From: JBEKHT01 sp049511715
GTDB lineage: Bacteria > Chloroflexota > Anaerolineae > Anaerolineales > RBG-16-64-43
Length of the DNA stretch: 64,000 nucleotides
Reading direction: 5' to 3'
Assembly (NCBI GenBank): GCA_049511715.1
Contig: JBEKXU010000008.1
Coordinates: forward strand, 39,801 to 103,800
Shown here: piece after piece, positions 24,674 through 33,481 of the stretch
Numbering within the stretch: the first letter of the stretch is position 1
Layout of the letters: the number at the start of each line of letters is the position of its first letter
Notes under the pieces: generated by a model
Databases searched by the model: none
Told to the model about the DNA's origin: nothing
Seen by the model: only the letters and a program-made list of their open reading frames with translations
Program-made: the position numbers and the translations under genes

Positions 24674-26764
24674 TCAGAGCGGGGGGCGCATAGCCTCGAG
24701 GTCCAGATGCCCGCCCAGCAATGCTATGGTCACGACTCCCATGGCGAGGTAGCCAGTCATCACATGTCGCGGGAAATAGGTGACCACCGTGAGTGCCACG
24801 TAGGGCAACAGGTATAGCGCGGGGGAGACAGCTAGGAGGACGAGGAGCCAGCTCTTGCGGCGCACAGTGACCAGAAGGGATCCTGCCCAGGCAAGCAGGA
24901 GAAGGTGGGACGCTACGGCCACCGGCAGCAGACTCTCACTGAACTTGACAGCAAAGAAAATGTAGCGCAACTGATTGAGCAGGGTCAGCCAAGTGCGGTA
25001 ATTCCCTCTCAAGAGAAGAGGCACGGAGGCCGGCCCCAGGACCTCATTGATCGCAAGCTGGGGTTGCGTCACAACCCACCAAAAGGGGACGACCATCAGA
25101 ATCCCGGCCAAACCCAGACCAATCCATGGACGAAGACCGCGGGCCCGCACCGCTCGATAGGTCGCCAGGGCCTCCAAGGCCAGGACGCCCAAGAACCAGT
25201 TGGTGCGTATTCCAAAGGTTGAGGCCAGACCTACCAATCCCAGGGAGAATCGCGTCCGGTCCGAGCTGTATAGCAGGGGAGGCAAGCACCACAAACCCAG
25301 TGCCCAACCCGGGGGTTCTGACAGGCCGTCGCGAATAACGCCAGCAGCATAGTAACCCGTGCATATCAGCAACGCGACGGCAACCACAAATGCCGTCAAA
25401 GAGCGCCACCCGTGGTTCGCGGGCGGAGCGAGTTTGTCCCAAACAAAAAAGACACCGCCCAGAACAACCGCCAGGAGAACGATCGCGCAAAAAACATCTC
25501 CGTCTCCGAAGAGGAAGTGCTCAAGGAGAACCACATACGGGAAATAGGGCGTTGTTCCGAACTGGATCGTTCCTGGACGAAAGTAGTTAAGCCAGAGCGA
25601 TTGCGCGACCGACTCGTACAACAAGCCGTCATTGCCCGCGGTCCGATTGACTACCCAATTCCACGTGGGATAAGCGCCTCGGATCAGGGCCACCGAAACC
25701 GCGATCACCGATCCGTAAAGAAGGAGAGGACTCAACCTTCGAACGCGCCAATGTACCAGAAGCACCGCGGCCAGAACGGCGACCAGAGCCAGTTCGGAGA
25801 TGGACTGGCCCATAGGCAAGGAGAAGATGATCCCAATAGCCACGCCAACGGCCCCAAGCGCGAGCAGATCCGTCCCCAGACTCTGGCCCAGGACCAGGAC
25901 CAGCAACAGCAAGCCGATTGCGAGGACCGCATCCGATCCTCCCGCAACGACACGGGCACCGAGCGCCGGAGCCGCAGGAGCCAAGGAGGCCTGATTTCCC
26001 GAGTGATCCTCGAGGAGGGCGAAAGTCGCACGTGGCCCCCATTTTGACGGATTCTGCCCGCTGCGCGAGCCGTCATCAAAACGGTATGATGCCCGCAGGG
26101 TTGATGCGCCCACAGGCAGGGGAAGTGTGACATGCGCCTCGCGTTGATAGCTCGGAGTCAAGACCAGTTGCTCCGCGCCCACCGAAATCTCCCCTGAGCC
26201 CACGTAATTCACAACCATGCGCTCCCCTGGTGTCGCAACTATGGTCCCCGTCCAGATCGCTTCCAGCGGCATCCGATCGCGGAGGATATTCCCGGGCTCC
26301 CAGTCGTAGTAATCGTATCGGGCCGAATTGATGAAGGCGAGATTCCAATTGTCCGGGGCAAAATTGATTTGCGCGTCCACGCGCGTCACCCCAAACCGAA
26401 GCAATGGGTTCTCATACGACCGCTCACAGGGGAGGTTCACCGTCGGTCCCCGGTAGGAAGAAACCGGCACGGCCGGCGAACGATAGCAGCCGAGGAATCC
26501 CTGGTATGTTCCTGACGCAAACAGCACAAGCTTGATCGCGAAGGCGAGGACGAGACCGCCCCACAAGTACCACGGCTGCAAATGGCAGCGCACCAACCAG
26601 TCGCCGACTTTCTGACGCAGATCACCCCAAATCAAGAAGGGAATGATCAGGAAGAAAGCGGCGAACTCCGCGAGTCGACTTAGCGGAAACCCATCGAACA
26701 ACTGAAAATTGGCCGAGGGGAAGAGGAGCACGAGGAGAAAGGCGACATAGAAGAAGATGGACAT
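24674..26764 (-). CDS. Large polytopic membrane protein with an outside domain, GT-C-like
   Basis: A 696-residue protein. Two N-terminal helices (MSIFFYVAFLLVLLF and LWGGLVLAFAIKLVLFAS) flank a short region; then about 160 residues of outside domain (FLGCYRSPAVPVSSYRGP, GTIVATPGERMVVNYVGSGEIS, LPVGASTLRASYRFDDGSRSG) whose pattern resembles a PA14-type sugar-binding domain. About ten membrane segments follow. The loop NRTAGNDGLLYESVAQSLW holds Asn-Asp, a candidate catalytic acid of GT-C enzymes, but this comes late in the chain. Position between gmd and fcl suggests a role in fucosylation or export of the same glycan. A GGCCT/AGGCC inverted repeat of 5 bp lies just before the start. Confidence 0.68.
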   Translation of the reverse strand: MSIFFYVAFLLVLLFPSANFQLFDGFPLSRLAEFAAFFLIIPFLIWGDLRQKVGDWLVRCHLQPWYLWGGLVLAFAIKLVLFASGTYQGFLGCYRSPAVPVSSYRGPTVNLPCERSYENPLLRFGVTRVDAQINFAPDNWNLAFINSARYDYYDWEPGNILRDRMPLEAIWTGTIVATPGERMVVNYVGSGEISVGAEQLVLTPSYQREAHVTLPLPVGASTLRASYRFDDGSRSGQNPSKWGPRATFALLEDHSGNQASLAPAAPALGARVVAGGSDAVLAIGLLLLVLVLGQSLGTDLLALGAVGVAIGIIFSLPMGQSISELALVAVLAAVLLVHWRVRRLSPLLLYGSVIAVSVALIRGAYPTWNWVVNRTAGNDGLLYESVAQSLWLNYFRPGTIQFGTTPYFPYVVLLEHFLFGDGDVFCAIVLLAVVLGGVFFVWDKLAPPANHGWRSLTAFVVAVALLICTGYYAAGVIRDGLSEPPGWALGLWCLPPLLYSSDRTRFSLGLVGLASTFGIRTNWFLGVLALEALATYRAVRARGLRPWIGLGLAGILMVVPFWWVVTQPQLAINEVLGPASVPLLLRGNYRTWLTLLNQLRYIFFAVKFSESLLPVAVASHLLLLAWAGSLLVTVRRKSWLLVLLAVSPALYLLPYVALTVVTYFPRHVMTGYLAMGVVTIALLGGHLDLEAMRPPL

Positions 26765-26840
26765 GGCCTATTAACAGGAGGCCCAATCCGGAAGACGCCC
26801 CCATCTGGCAACCACCAGGTCCGGCCCTGTTCTGCCCCGC

Positions 26841-27857
26841 CTAATGAACGGCGGCTTTTCCCCCCTCGATCTGCTTACGGACCGACTCGCGGTCCGCGTC
26901 TACCATCAGCCGAACGAGCTCGCGGAAGCTCACCGCAGCTTTCCACCCTAGTCTGGAGTGGGCTTTTGCGGCATTCCCCAGGAGGGCGTCCACCTCGGTT
27001 GGGCGGAAGTAGCGAGGATCAACCTCCACATACTTCTGCCAATCCAATTCTGCGTATCCGAAAGCCTCTTCCAAAAACTCGCGGACGGAGTGGTTCTCCC
27101 CCGTAGCAATGACGTAGTCGTCCGCCTCAGGCGCGTGCAGGATCTGCCACATGGCTTCCACGTACTCCGGGGCGTAGCCCCAGTCGCGGCGAGCATCGAG
27201 ATTCCCGAGGAATAGCTTCTCCTGAACCCCGGCCTCAATCCGTGCCAGCCCCCGCGTGATCTTGCGGGTCACAAAGGTCTCGCCGCGCCGAGGGCTCTCA
27301 TGGTTGAAGAGAATCCCATTGCACGCAAAGATCCCGTAGGCCTCGCGATAATTGACCGTCGTCCAGTACGAGAAGACCTTGGCACAGGCGTAGGGACTCC
27401 GTGGATAGAAAGGGGTGTGCTCATTCTGGGGGATTTCGCGAGTTTTCCCATACATCTCGCTGCTGGAGGCCTGATAGTAGCGGCACTGAATTCCCGTCTC
27501 GCGGATGGCCTCCAGCAACCGGACGGAACCGAGGGCCGTGATGTCGCCGGTGTACTCGGGCATCTCGAAGCTCACCTTGACGTGGCTCTGGGCGGCCAAG
27601 TTGTAGATCTCGTTCGGCTGAAGACGGTAAAGCATCTTGACAAGATTGGTCGAGTCCGAAAGATCGCCGTAGTGAAGGAAGAGGTGCACCCCGTTGATAT
27701 GCGGGTCCTGATACAGGTGGTCAATTCGGTCCGTGTTGAACGTGCTGGCACGCCGAATCAAGCCGTGAACCTCATAGCCCTTGCTCAGGAGGAGCTCGGC
27801 AAGATACGAACCGTCCTGGCCGGTAATGCCGGTGATCAGCGCTTTCGGCCTCTCCAT
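26841..27857 (-). CDS. gmd: GDP-mannose 4,6-dehydratase
   Basis: Makes GDP-4-keto-6-deoxy-D-mannose from GDP-D-mannose, the first step to GDP-L-fucose, -rhamnose or -perosamine. 338 residues. The signature GITGQDGSYLAELLLSKGY, GLIRRAST, HYGDLSDSTNLV, NLAAQSHVKVSFE, QASSSEMYG and PRSPYACAKVFSYW (Tyr-x3-Lys), then LFNHESPRRGETFVTRKI are all intact. ATG at 27857 is preceded by AGGAGG with ideal spacing; the GTG one codon earlier is too close to it. Its product feeds the GDP-L-fucose synthase at 23587. Confidence 0.97.
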   Translation of the reverse strand: MERPKALITGITGQDGSYLAELLLSKGYEVHGLIRRASTFNTDRIDHLYQDPHINGVHLFLHYGDLSDSTNLVKMLYRLQPNEIYNLAAQSHVKVSFEMPEYTGDITALGSVRLLEAIRETGIQCRYYQASSSEMYGKTREIPQNEHTPFYPRSPYACAKVFSYWTTVNYREAYGIFACNGILFNHESPRRGETFVTRKITRGLARIEAGVQEKLFLGNLDARRDWGYAPEYVEAMWQILHAPEADDYVIATGENHSVREFLEEAFGYAELDWQKYVEVDPRYFRPTEVDALLGNAAKAHSRLGWKAAVSFRELVRLMVDADRESVRKQIEGGKAAVH

Positions 27858-27913
27858 CACTGCCTCCTGGGTCCGACACTTGAATCGAGATTCTTGGATC
27901 TTCCCTGCTAGCC

Positions 27914-29980
27914 CTAAGGCCCGAGACGATAAATTACTACAAATTTGTCCTGGTAGACCGGGTTTCCCATCCCCGAGGCGGGCCCGCTTCGCGAGACGTA
28001 GTACAGGGGTGGGTCAAGCGATTGGACGTATTCCGATCTCCTCGCCCGCTCCAGCAAAGTGCCGGGGCCCAGGCTCTGCCACCATTGCTCTGCCCCCTGG
28101 AATTGCCCCGGGATCTTCATATCCCGGGAACCATCTTGCTGCTGGATGACATCGCCAGGATCCGCAAACTGCATCCGTTCCAGAAAGTGGAATTGATCTG
28201 GAACGTGCGCGATGTCCTGCTCGACGAACAGGGCGTCCTCGGGCGTTTTTCGATTCGCCCAGGCGATGTAGGCGACCGAGGGCTGCGCCGACTCCGCCGT
28301 GGGGATTAGCGAGTGGCCTCCCAGCCCCGAGGAAGGTCCGCCCAGGCCCGGCAGGGCCACCCAGCCTTGCACTGGATGAAGCGCGTCCGCCAGCCCCCGG
28401 CGCGCCAGCAGGGCCCAGTCCACCCAGGGAGTGATGCATTGGGACAGGATGGCCAACGCTAACCCGTATCCCACGAGGACCTTCGCCCCGGCCGACAGGC
28501 TCGTCCAGCGGAACCTGTCGATCACCAGGCACCCTGCCAGGATCATGGCGATCTGCGCCGGGATGAGGCCACGCATGCTGAAGGCCGGGATTAGTACCAG
28601 AATCGCGATGGGCAAATAAGCCACGGGAAACAGCGCCAAGAACCGCTCCCAGGGCGGCCCAGGATGGCGAACTTGACGCCAGATAAAGATTACATAGAGG
28701 ACCAACGCCAGCCCCATGTCAATGAGCAGAAGCCACGCGGCGACGAGGGGCAGTGCCGCAAGGGTGATCCCTTGGTCGAGGACCGCCGCGACGGGATTGG
28801 CGCCCCGGAAGAAGGATTCGGTCAAGACCACACGGAAGCCCGCCCACGAAAGCGCACCGCCCATCCCAAGGTTGATTCGGATCTGAGGTCCCACGATCGC
28901 CAGGAAAATCGCGGCGCTCAGAGCGATCCAACCTAGAGTCCGCCATCGGAAGACAACCTTGCGGTAGATCAAGACCCAGATCAGGGCCGCCACGGCCCCA
29001 GAAACAAACACAAAACTGCTGCTGCCGAAGGCAAATGCGGCCAGCAACGCGATCATCACCCATCTCAGAACGGCCGGGGCACGCGTGTTTCTCCACAGAA
29101 AGAGGCAGAGCAGGAAGGCCATGGCCGCCGCAATGTGCTCGGGCGCCCACAGGTAGTTCTCGAGAAAACTCGAAATCTGCACCTCGGAGACCAGAAAGGG
29201 AACGCTGGTTTGCCACCACTGGTGAAACGATGGCCCAGGGCTGGCGAAGAAACCATAGCCTCCAGTCAGGGTCAGGAAAACCAGGCCGATCAGCCGCGCT
29301 CCCACGGAAGATAGGTTGGCCCGCAGGAATCCGTAGGCCAGGGCGAGAAAGGTGGCCAATCCCACCAGATCGTGCAAGTTCAAGGTGCGAACAAGTTCCA
29401 GGCCCTGGAGAGGCCAAGATCCGAGGATGGCAGGGTAAATCCACGAGAAGTAGTAAAAGGCATAGGGCAGGTCCGGAAATAGATAATTCCTCGGCGGCAG
29501 CCCGCTTCGCGCCACGGAGGTCACGCCAGCCAGGTTGTAGTAGATATCACTGACCAGCGCGGAGGAGACTTGGTCTCCGCGGATGAGCATGGGGATGCGT
29601 GGAATCATGACAAGCAGGGCGAAGGCGCCGAGGAACAAAGGCACCCCGATCTGTTCCCAACGCGGAGAGGAATTTCTGGATCGGGAATGAAAGGCAAAGA
29701 TCGGCTGGCCGCTTCGCCATCGCAAGAGAAGGCCGCAAGCGTATACCAAGCCCGAGAACAGCAATAGGCCCAGCAGAGTCGCATGGATCGGATGCAGCCA
29801 GGAAACGGCAACGAAGAAAAGCGGTACGGCGATCTGCGCCAGAGGGATGGGCAGCAGCCAGCGCACAGGACGGCTCAGGCCCTTCCATTGCAGCAAGCTG
29901 AACACTGCGTTGCCCGGTATCCAGTAGGCGGCGAGAACTAGAATTCCAGCACCCAAGACTTTCATCACGTGCAGGATCAT
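27914..29980 (-). CDS. Very large polytopic membrane protein, YfhO/DUF2298-like
   Basis: About 688 residues with 12-14 hydrophobic segments. The first outside loop is preceded by RIPMLIRGDQVSSALVSDIYYNLAG, with acidic residues near a membrane boundary as in GT-C enzymes, then FPDLPYAFYYFSWIYPAIL. A C-terminal soluble part (WANRKTPEDALFVEQDIAH, FHFLERMQFADPGDVIQQQDG) is like the domain that follows the membrane part in YfhO-type glycosyl or polyprenyl-phosphate transferases. ATG at 29980 comes two bases after the stop of the uracil-DNA glycosylase gene. Role in glycan assembly is by context only. Confidence 0.65.
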   Translation of the reverse strand: MILHVMKVLGAGILVLAAYWIPGNAVFSLLQWKGLSRPVRWLLPIPLAQIAVPLFFVAVSWLHPIHATLLGLLLFSGLVYACGLLLRWRSGQPIFAFHSRSRNSSPRWEQIGVPLFLGAFALLVMIPRIPMLIRGDQVSSALVSDIYYNLAGVTSVARSGLPPRNYLFPDLPYAFYYFSWIYPAILGSWPLQGLELVRTLNLHDLVGLATFLALAYGFLRANLSSVGARLIGLVFLTLTGGYGFFASPGPSFHQWWQTSVPFLVSEVQISSFLENYLWAPEHIAAAMAFLLCLFLWRNTRAPAVLRWVMIALLAAFAFGSSSFVFVSGAVAALIWVLIYRKVVFRWRTLGWIALSAAIFLAIVGPQIRINLGMGGALSWAGFRVVLTESFFRGANPVAAVLDQGITLAALPLVAAWLLLIDMGLALVLYVIFIWRQVRHPGPPWERFLALFPVAYLPIAILVLIPAFSMRGLIPAQIAMILAGCLVIDRFRWTSLSAGAKVLVGYGLALAILSQCITPWVDWALLARRGLADALHPVQGWVALPGLGGPSSGLGGHSLIPTAESAQPSVAYIAWANRKTPEDALFVEQDIAHVPDQFHFLERMQFADPGDVIQQQDGSRDMKIPGQFQGAEQWWQSLGPGTLLERARRSEYVQSLDPPLYYVSRSGPASGMGNPVYQDKFVVIYRLGP

Positions 29981-29982
29981 AG

Positions 29983-30603
29983 TCAAAGAAGGGAAAGCTG
30001 CTTCGGCTCCTCAGGAGGAGGAACCGGCTCGGCCTGGACCATCTGGGAAGCACGCTGGATTAGGCCCGGAAGGGTTTGAAAATCCTCCTCGACCGTCCTC
30101 TTCAGGCTGGGCTGGTGCAACGCGGCGGCGGGGTGAAACATCGCCACGACGAGGCGGCCGTCCATTACCCGCGCCCTTCCATGGACCGCGCTGATCTTCG
30201 CCTCTCCAAAGAAGCGCGCCATCGAGTATCTCCCCAGCGTGACGATGACCTTGGGGTGGATCGCTGCGATTTGCCGTTCCAGGTAGGGGCGGCAGGCCTC
30301 GATTTCGTCCGGCAACGGATCCCGGTTTCCCGGCGGCCGGCACTTGACCACGTTGCAAATAAAAACCTGATCACGCTGGTAACCGATCGAGGCCAAGAGC
30401 TCCTCAAGAAACTTCCCGGCCGCTCCCACAAAGGGCCGGCCCTGCTCGTTCTCGTGGAATCCGGGTCCCTCGCCAATGAACATGATATCCGCGTTCGCCG
30501 GCCCCTCTCCTGGGACGGAGCGCTTCCGAGAGGTATGAAGTCGGCACCGTTCGCAGACCGCGACTTGCCCCGCCACCTCTTCAAGTTGCTCTTCGGCCTT
30601 CAC
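29983..30603 (-). CDS. Family 4 uracil-DNA glycosylase (4Fe-4S)
   Basis: Removes uracil from DNA. 206 residues. Four cysteines for the iron-sulfur cluster: C17 and C20 (CERC), C88 (NVVKCRPP) and C104 (EACRPYL). Active-site motif 1 GEGPG at 44-48 with GRPFVGAAG after it, motif 3 in AMFHPAAAL. The spacing is that of thermophile and actinobacterial UDGa proteins. GTG start with AGGAGGAAATCCG upstream. It is embedded in a glycan operon between an epimerase (33 bases upstream) and a membrane protein, so the pairing appears accidental rather than functional. The last 20 residues are Pro/Glu-rich. Confidence 0.94.
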   Translation of the reverse strand: MKAEEQLEEVAGQVAVCERCRLHTSRKRSVPGEGPANADIMFIGEGPGFHENEQGRPFVGAAGKFLEELLASIGYQRDQVFICNVVKCRPPGNRDPLPDEIEACRPYLERQIAAIHPKVIVTLGRYSMARFFGEAKISAVHGRARVMDGRLVVAMFHPAAALHQPSLKRTVEEDFQTLPGLIQRASQMVQAEPVPPPEEPKQLSLL

Positions 30604-30636
30604 CGGATTTCCTCCTGGTTGGGCCTGCCCTGCTTC

Positions 30637-31656
30637 TCAGCCTTTGAGCAGCGACTGGTTCGCACGCGCCCATTCCCAAAGTCTGCCCAGCCCTTCCTGC
30701 GGCGGGACCGTGGGTTTCCAGTCCAGCAGACGCCCAGCCTTGCGCACATCGCTGACATACACCTTCTGATCGCCAGGCCGCCAATCTCCCCAGCGAACCT
30801 CCAGTGGCCTTCCCGCGAGGCGACTGAGCAAAGGCCCTGTTTCACTCCAGACCGAGAGGGTGTTTTCTGGCCCCCCACCCAAGTTGAAGATCTCGCCTCG
30901 CACCTGATGGATGCGCTCGACGGCCTGCTCAAAGGCTTTGACCAAGTCGTCAATGTGGAGGACATCACGGACCTGTCGACCGTCCCCGTAGATCGTAATC
31001 GGCTTTCCCAGGAGAATGCAGATGACAAAATGGGCGAGCCAGCCCTGATCCTCGACCCCAAACTGCCGTTCTCCGTAGATACATGATTGGCGAAAGACGA
31101 CCGTTGGAAGACCGTAGATCCGGGCGTAGTCCCGAACGTATTGGTCTCCGGCGCCCTTCGAACACCCGTAGGGTGAATGGAAATCGACCGGCCATTCCTC
31201 ATTCACCCCGTGAGGCAAGTCGGCGAACCGATAGCGGATTTCTTCTTGAACCACTTGGGCCGACTCCATGGCCCCATAGACTTTATTGGTCGAGGTATAG
31301 ATCACGATGGGTGAGCGGCCCGAGCGTCGGGCGGCCTCCAGCACGTTAAAGGTCCCCAAGGCATTGATCTCAAAGTCCTCCCGGGGCGAGGTCACTGAAG
31401 AAGTGACGGCCACCTGTGCGGCCAAATGGAAAATTGCGTCTCGTCCGCGCGCTGCTGCCTCCAAGGCGGGAGAATCGCGAACGTCCGCGCGGACGAATTC
31501 AAGTCCGGGCAGTTCGGTTTGCAGCCACCTCAGATTGTCCGCGGAACCCCTTCGCGACAGATTATCGTAGACCGCCAGGGTATGCCCGAGGCGGGAAAAG
31601 TGCAGGGCCAAGTGAGTTCCAATGAACCCGGCTCCTCCGGTAATCAGGATTCTCAT
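30637..31656 (-). CDS. NAD-dependent epimerase, CDP-paratose 2-epimerase-like
   Basis: A 339-residue extended SDR. Cofactor motif ILITGGAGFIGTHLA, VYDNLSRRGSADNLRWL, FHLAAQVAVTSSV, catalytic STNKVYG and SPYGCSKGAGDQYVRDY (Tyr-x3-Lys), then TVVFRQSCIYGERQFGVED and GWLAHFVICILLGKPITIYG. The STNKVYG, QSCIYG, GVEDQGW series is the one I know from CDP-paratose 2-epimerase (CDP-tyvelose pathway). No CDP-glucose synthase or 4,6-dehydratase lies in the window, so it may instead act on another nucleotide sugar. ATG at 31656 with GAGGAGAGAC. It is the upstream-most gene of the locus in this orientation. Confidence 0.88.
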   Translation of the reverse strand: MRILITGGAGFIGTHLALHFSRLGHTLAVYDNLSRRGSADNLRWLQTELPGLEFVRADVRDSPALEAAARGRDAIFHLAAQVAVTSSVTSPREDFEINALGTFNVLEAARRSGRSPIVIYTSTNKVYGAMESAQVVQEEIRYRFADLPHGVNEEWPVDFHSPYGCSKGAGDQYVRDYARIYGLPTVVFRQSCIYGERQFGVEDQGWLAHFVICILLGKPITIYGDGRQVRDVLHIDDLVKAFEQAVERIHQVRGEIFNLGGGPENTLSVWSETGPLLSRLAGRPLEVRWGDWRPGDQKVYVSDVRKAGRLLDWKPTVPPQEGLGRLWEWARANQSLLKG

Positions 31657-31817
31657 GTCTCTCCTCGGTCAACAGGCCTTCCTCAGCGATGACCTCGGCC
31701 TGGGCCCGCTCGAAAAGAGGGCGCCAAGCACAGCTCGGGGTTCGATCCCGCCCCCCCCAACTCCTTGTCGGCAGCCAGACGCCACTCTCCTCCCGGAGCC
31801 TGCTCAGTACTTCCTGG

Positions 31818-32303
31818 CTAGGCCCGAGACTTCAACGAATACGTGGTCATGAGCAACGCGTCCTCGTTATTGTCTCGGTAGTAGCCACGTCTGTTCCCCA
31901 CAGGAACGAAACCGTAGTTCGCATACAGATGCTGGGCGACCAAGTTGCTCACCCGGACCTCAAGGGTGGCGATGGTGGCCCCTTGAAAAGCGGCTTGGCG
32001 CAGCACTTCGCGCATGAGAGCCCCTCCTATTCCCTGGCGCCGCCACTGGGGATGAACGGCGAAGGTCGAGATATGCGCCTCATCCACCACCAGCCAATAG
32101 CCGCTGAACCCAATAATAGCCGGGGCCGCTGATTCCGGGTCGGTCGTGGTGACCAAGAGGTGGGAGGAGGGGTTCTCTGTGATCTCAAACTGGTAGGTTC
32201 GCTCGGACCAGGGAATCGGAAAGGAAAGCCGATCAATTTCCATCACCGCCGGAAGGTCTTCAAGCCGCATGGGCCGCACGGGCCAAGAGGGGACCGGCTT
32301 CAT
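31818..32303 (-). CDS. rimI: Ribosomal protein S18-alanine N-acetyltransferase
   Basis: GNAT enzyme of 161 residues that acetylates the N-terminal alanine of S18. Motif order: VRPMRLEDLPAVMEIDRLSFPIPWSE, GFSGYWLVVDEAHISTFAVHP, the acetyl-CoA binding WRRQGIGGALM (Q-x2-G-x-G), LEVRVSNLVAQHLYANYGFVPVGNRRGYY. SFPxPWS and the RRGYY end are typical of RimI. It follows tsaB by 24 bases and tsaE; this three-gene order is common in many bacteria. AAGGGATA precedes the ATG. Confidence 0.95.
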   Translation of the reverse strand: MKPVPSWPVRPMRLEDLPAVMEIDRLSFPIPWSERTYQFEITENPSSHLLVTTTDPESAAPAIIGFSGYWLVVDEAHISTFAVHPQWRRQGIGGALMREVLRQAAFQGATIATLEVRVSNLVAQHLYANYGFVPVGNRRGYYRDNNEDALLMTTYSLKSRA

Positions 32304-32327
32304 TATCCCTTCGACACCCAGCCAGCC

Positions 32328-32984
32328 TCATGCACCCGCGATGTTCAGATAGAGCGGCGCCAGGTCTCCCGCGGGTGTCGTTTCGCCAGCCCGCAGTTTC
32401 TCCCATGCCACTTCTGCGAGATGCCCGGCGCGCCGAAGGGACCAAGCCCCCGGGACCACCCTCAAGTCTCGGCGGTGTTCCAGGAGACTTCGGCCCTCCT
32501 CCCCAATTTCGCCGCAGACCCTCGACCGTCGGGGGATGGCTTCCACCAGCCCCGGCCAGGTGTAGATCTTGGGCGGCTTCGACTCCCTCCAGCCCTCATC
32601 GGAGCATTGATAGACGGCCGCCGCAACGCCCCGGCGCCCTGTCTCTAGCACTGCGACCAATGGTTCCTCGCTGGGAATCTGGGCCCGCGCCAGCACATCC
32701 AGCGTGGGGACGCCGACAAGTTTCATCGCGCTCGCCAAGGCCAGACCCTTGGCAAAGGATATTCCAATGCGCAAGGCAGTAAAGGAGCCAGGACCCAAGG
32801 TCAGCGCCACAGCCTCCAGATCCCTCACCCTTATCCCAGTCCGATCCAACAAGCCCTTGACCGCTGGCGCCAGCTCAACGGTATGCCGCAAGCGCACAGG
32901 CCAGGAGGACTCCCAGAGCAGACGTCTTCCATCGTGGAGCGCCAACCCAAGCATCTCGGAGGACGTATCCAGCGCCAGGATCAT
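32328..32984 (-). CDS. tsaB: tRNA threonylcarbamoyladenosine synthesis protein TsaB
   Basis: Partner of TsaD and TsaE in making t6A at position 37 of ANN-decoding tRNAs. 218 residues, ASKHA fold: ILALDTSSEMLGLAL at the start, LRHTVELAPAVKGLL, VALTLGPGSFTALRIGI around residue 60, and KLVGVPTLDVLA. It lacks an ATPase metal-binding HxxxH, as expected of TsaB versus TsaD. One base separates it from the tsaE stop. TsaD is not in the window. Confidence 0.95.
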   Translation of the reverse strand: MILALDTSSEMLGLALHDGRRLLWESSWPVRLRHTVELAPAVKGLLDRTGIRVRDLEAVALTLGPGSFTALRIGISFAKGLALASAMKLVGVPTLDVLARAQIPSEEPLVAVLETGRRGVAAAVYQCSDEGWRESKPPKIYTWPGLVEAIPRRSRVCGEIGEEGRSLLEHRRDLRVVPGAWSLRRAGHLAEVAWEKLRAGETTPAGDLAPLYLNIAGA

Positions 32985-32985
32985 G

Positions 32986-33474
32986 CTACCCGCCGTAGGT
33001 AAGGCGACGATACTGTGAAATCAGATCCTCAAACCGCTTGCCTGTGGGGATGAAGCGTATTCCTCGCCGCGTGTCTTCCACCCAACGCAACTCGATCCAA
33101 AGACGCTCCGTCGGCAACGACCCGAACCTGTCCGGCCATTCGATTACCAGGGCTCCCCCTTGCAGAAGCTCTTCAATGTCGAAGCCCAGAAAGCTACCCG
33201 GCTCGAGCCGGTACCCGTCCGCGTGATACAGGATGCGACCATCCGGATCCCGATATTGATTGAGAAGCACGAAGCTCGGACTCGTCGCCGCTTGGATTGC
33301 ACCCCAACCCCGGGCCATCCCTCGAACCAGCGTCGTCTTGCCGGTCCCCAGATCTCCTCGAAGGCAAACAAAGTCCCCGGCCCGCAAAAGCTCGCCCAGG
33401 CGGCTGCCGAGCCTCTGGGTCTGCTCTGCACTGTGGCTGACAACGTCGAGAGTCGTCGCGTCCAGGACAGGCAC
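32986..33474 (-). CDS. tsaE: tRNA threonylcarbamoyladenosine ATPase TsaE
   Basis: P-loop ATPase that drives the TsaBD complex for t6A synthesis. 162 residues: Walker A GDLGTGKTT at 40-48, the TSPSFVLLNQY switch-like segment, YHADGYRLEP and ALVIEWPDRFGS. GTG start at 33474 lies immediately after a strong promoter whose -10 ends 8 bases upstream, so the mRNA seems to be leaderless (see findings). First gene of tsaE-tsaB-rimI. Confidence 0.95.
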   Translation of the reverse strand: MPVLDATTLDVVSHSAEQTQRLGSRLGELLRAGDFVCLRGDLGTGKTTLVRGMARGWGAIQAATSPSFVLLNQYRDPDGRILYHADGYRLEPGSFLGFDIEELLQGGALVIEWPDRFGSLPTERLWIELRWVEDTRRGIRFIPTGKRFEDLISQYRRLTYGG

Positions 33475-33481
33475 GGCAGGG

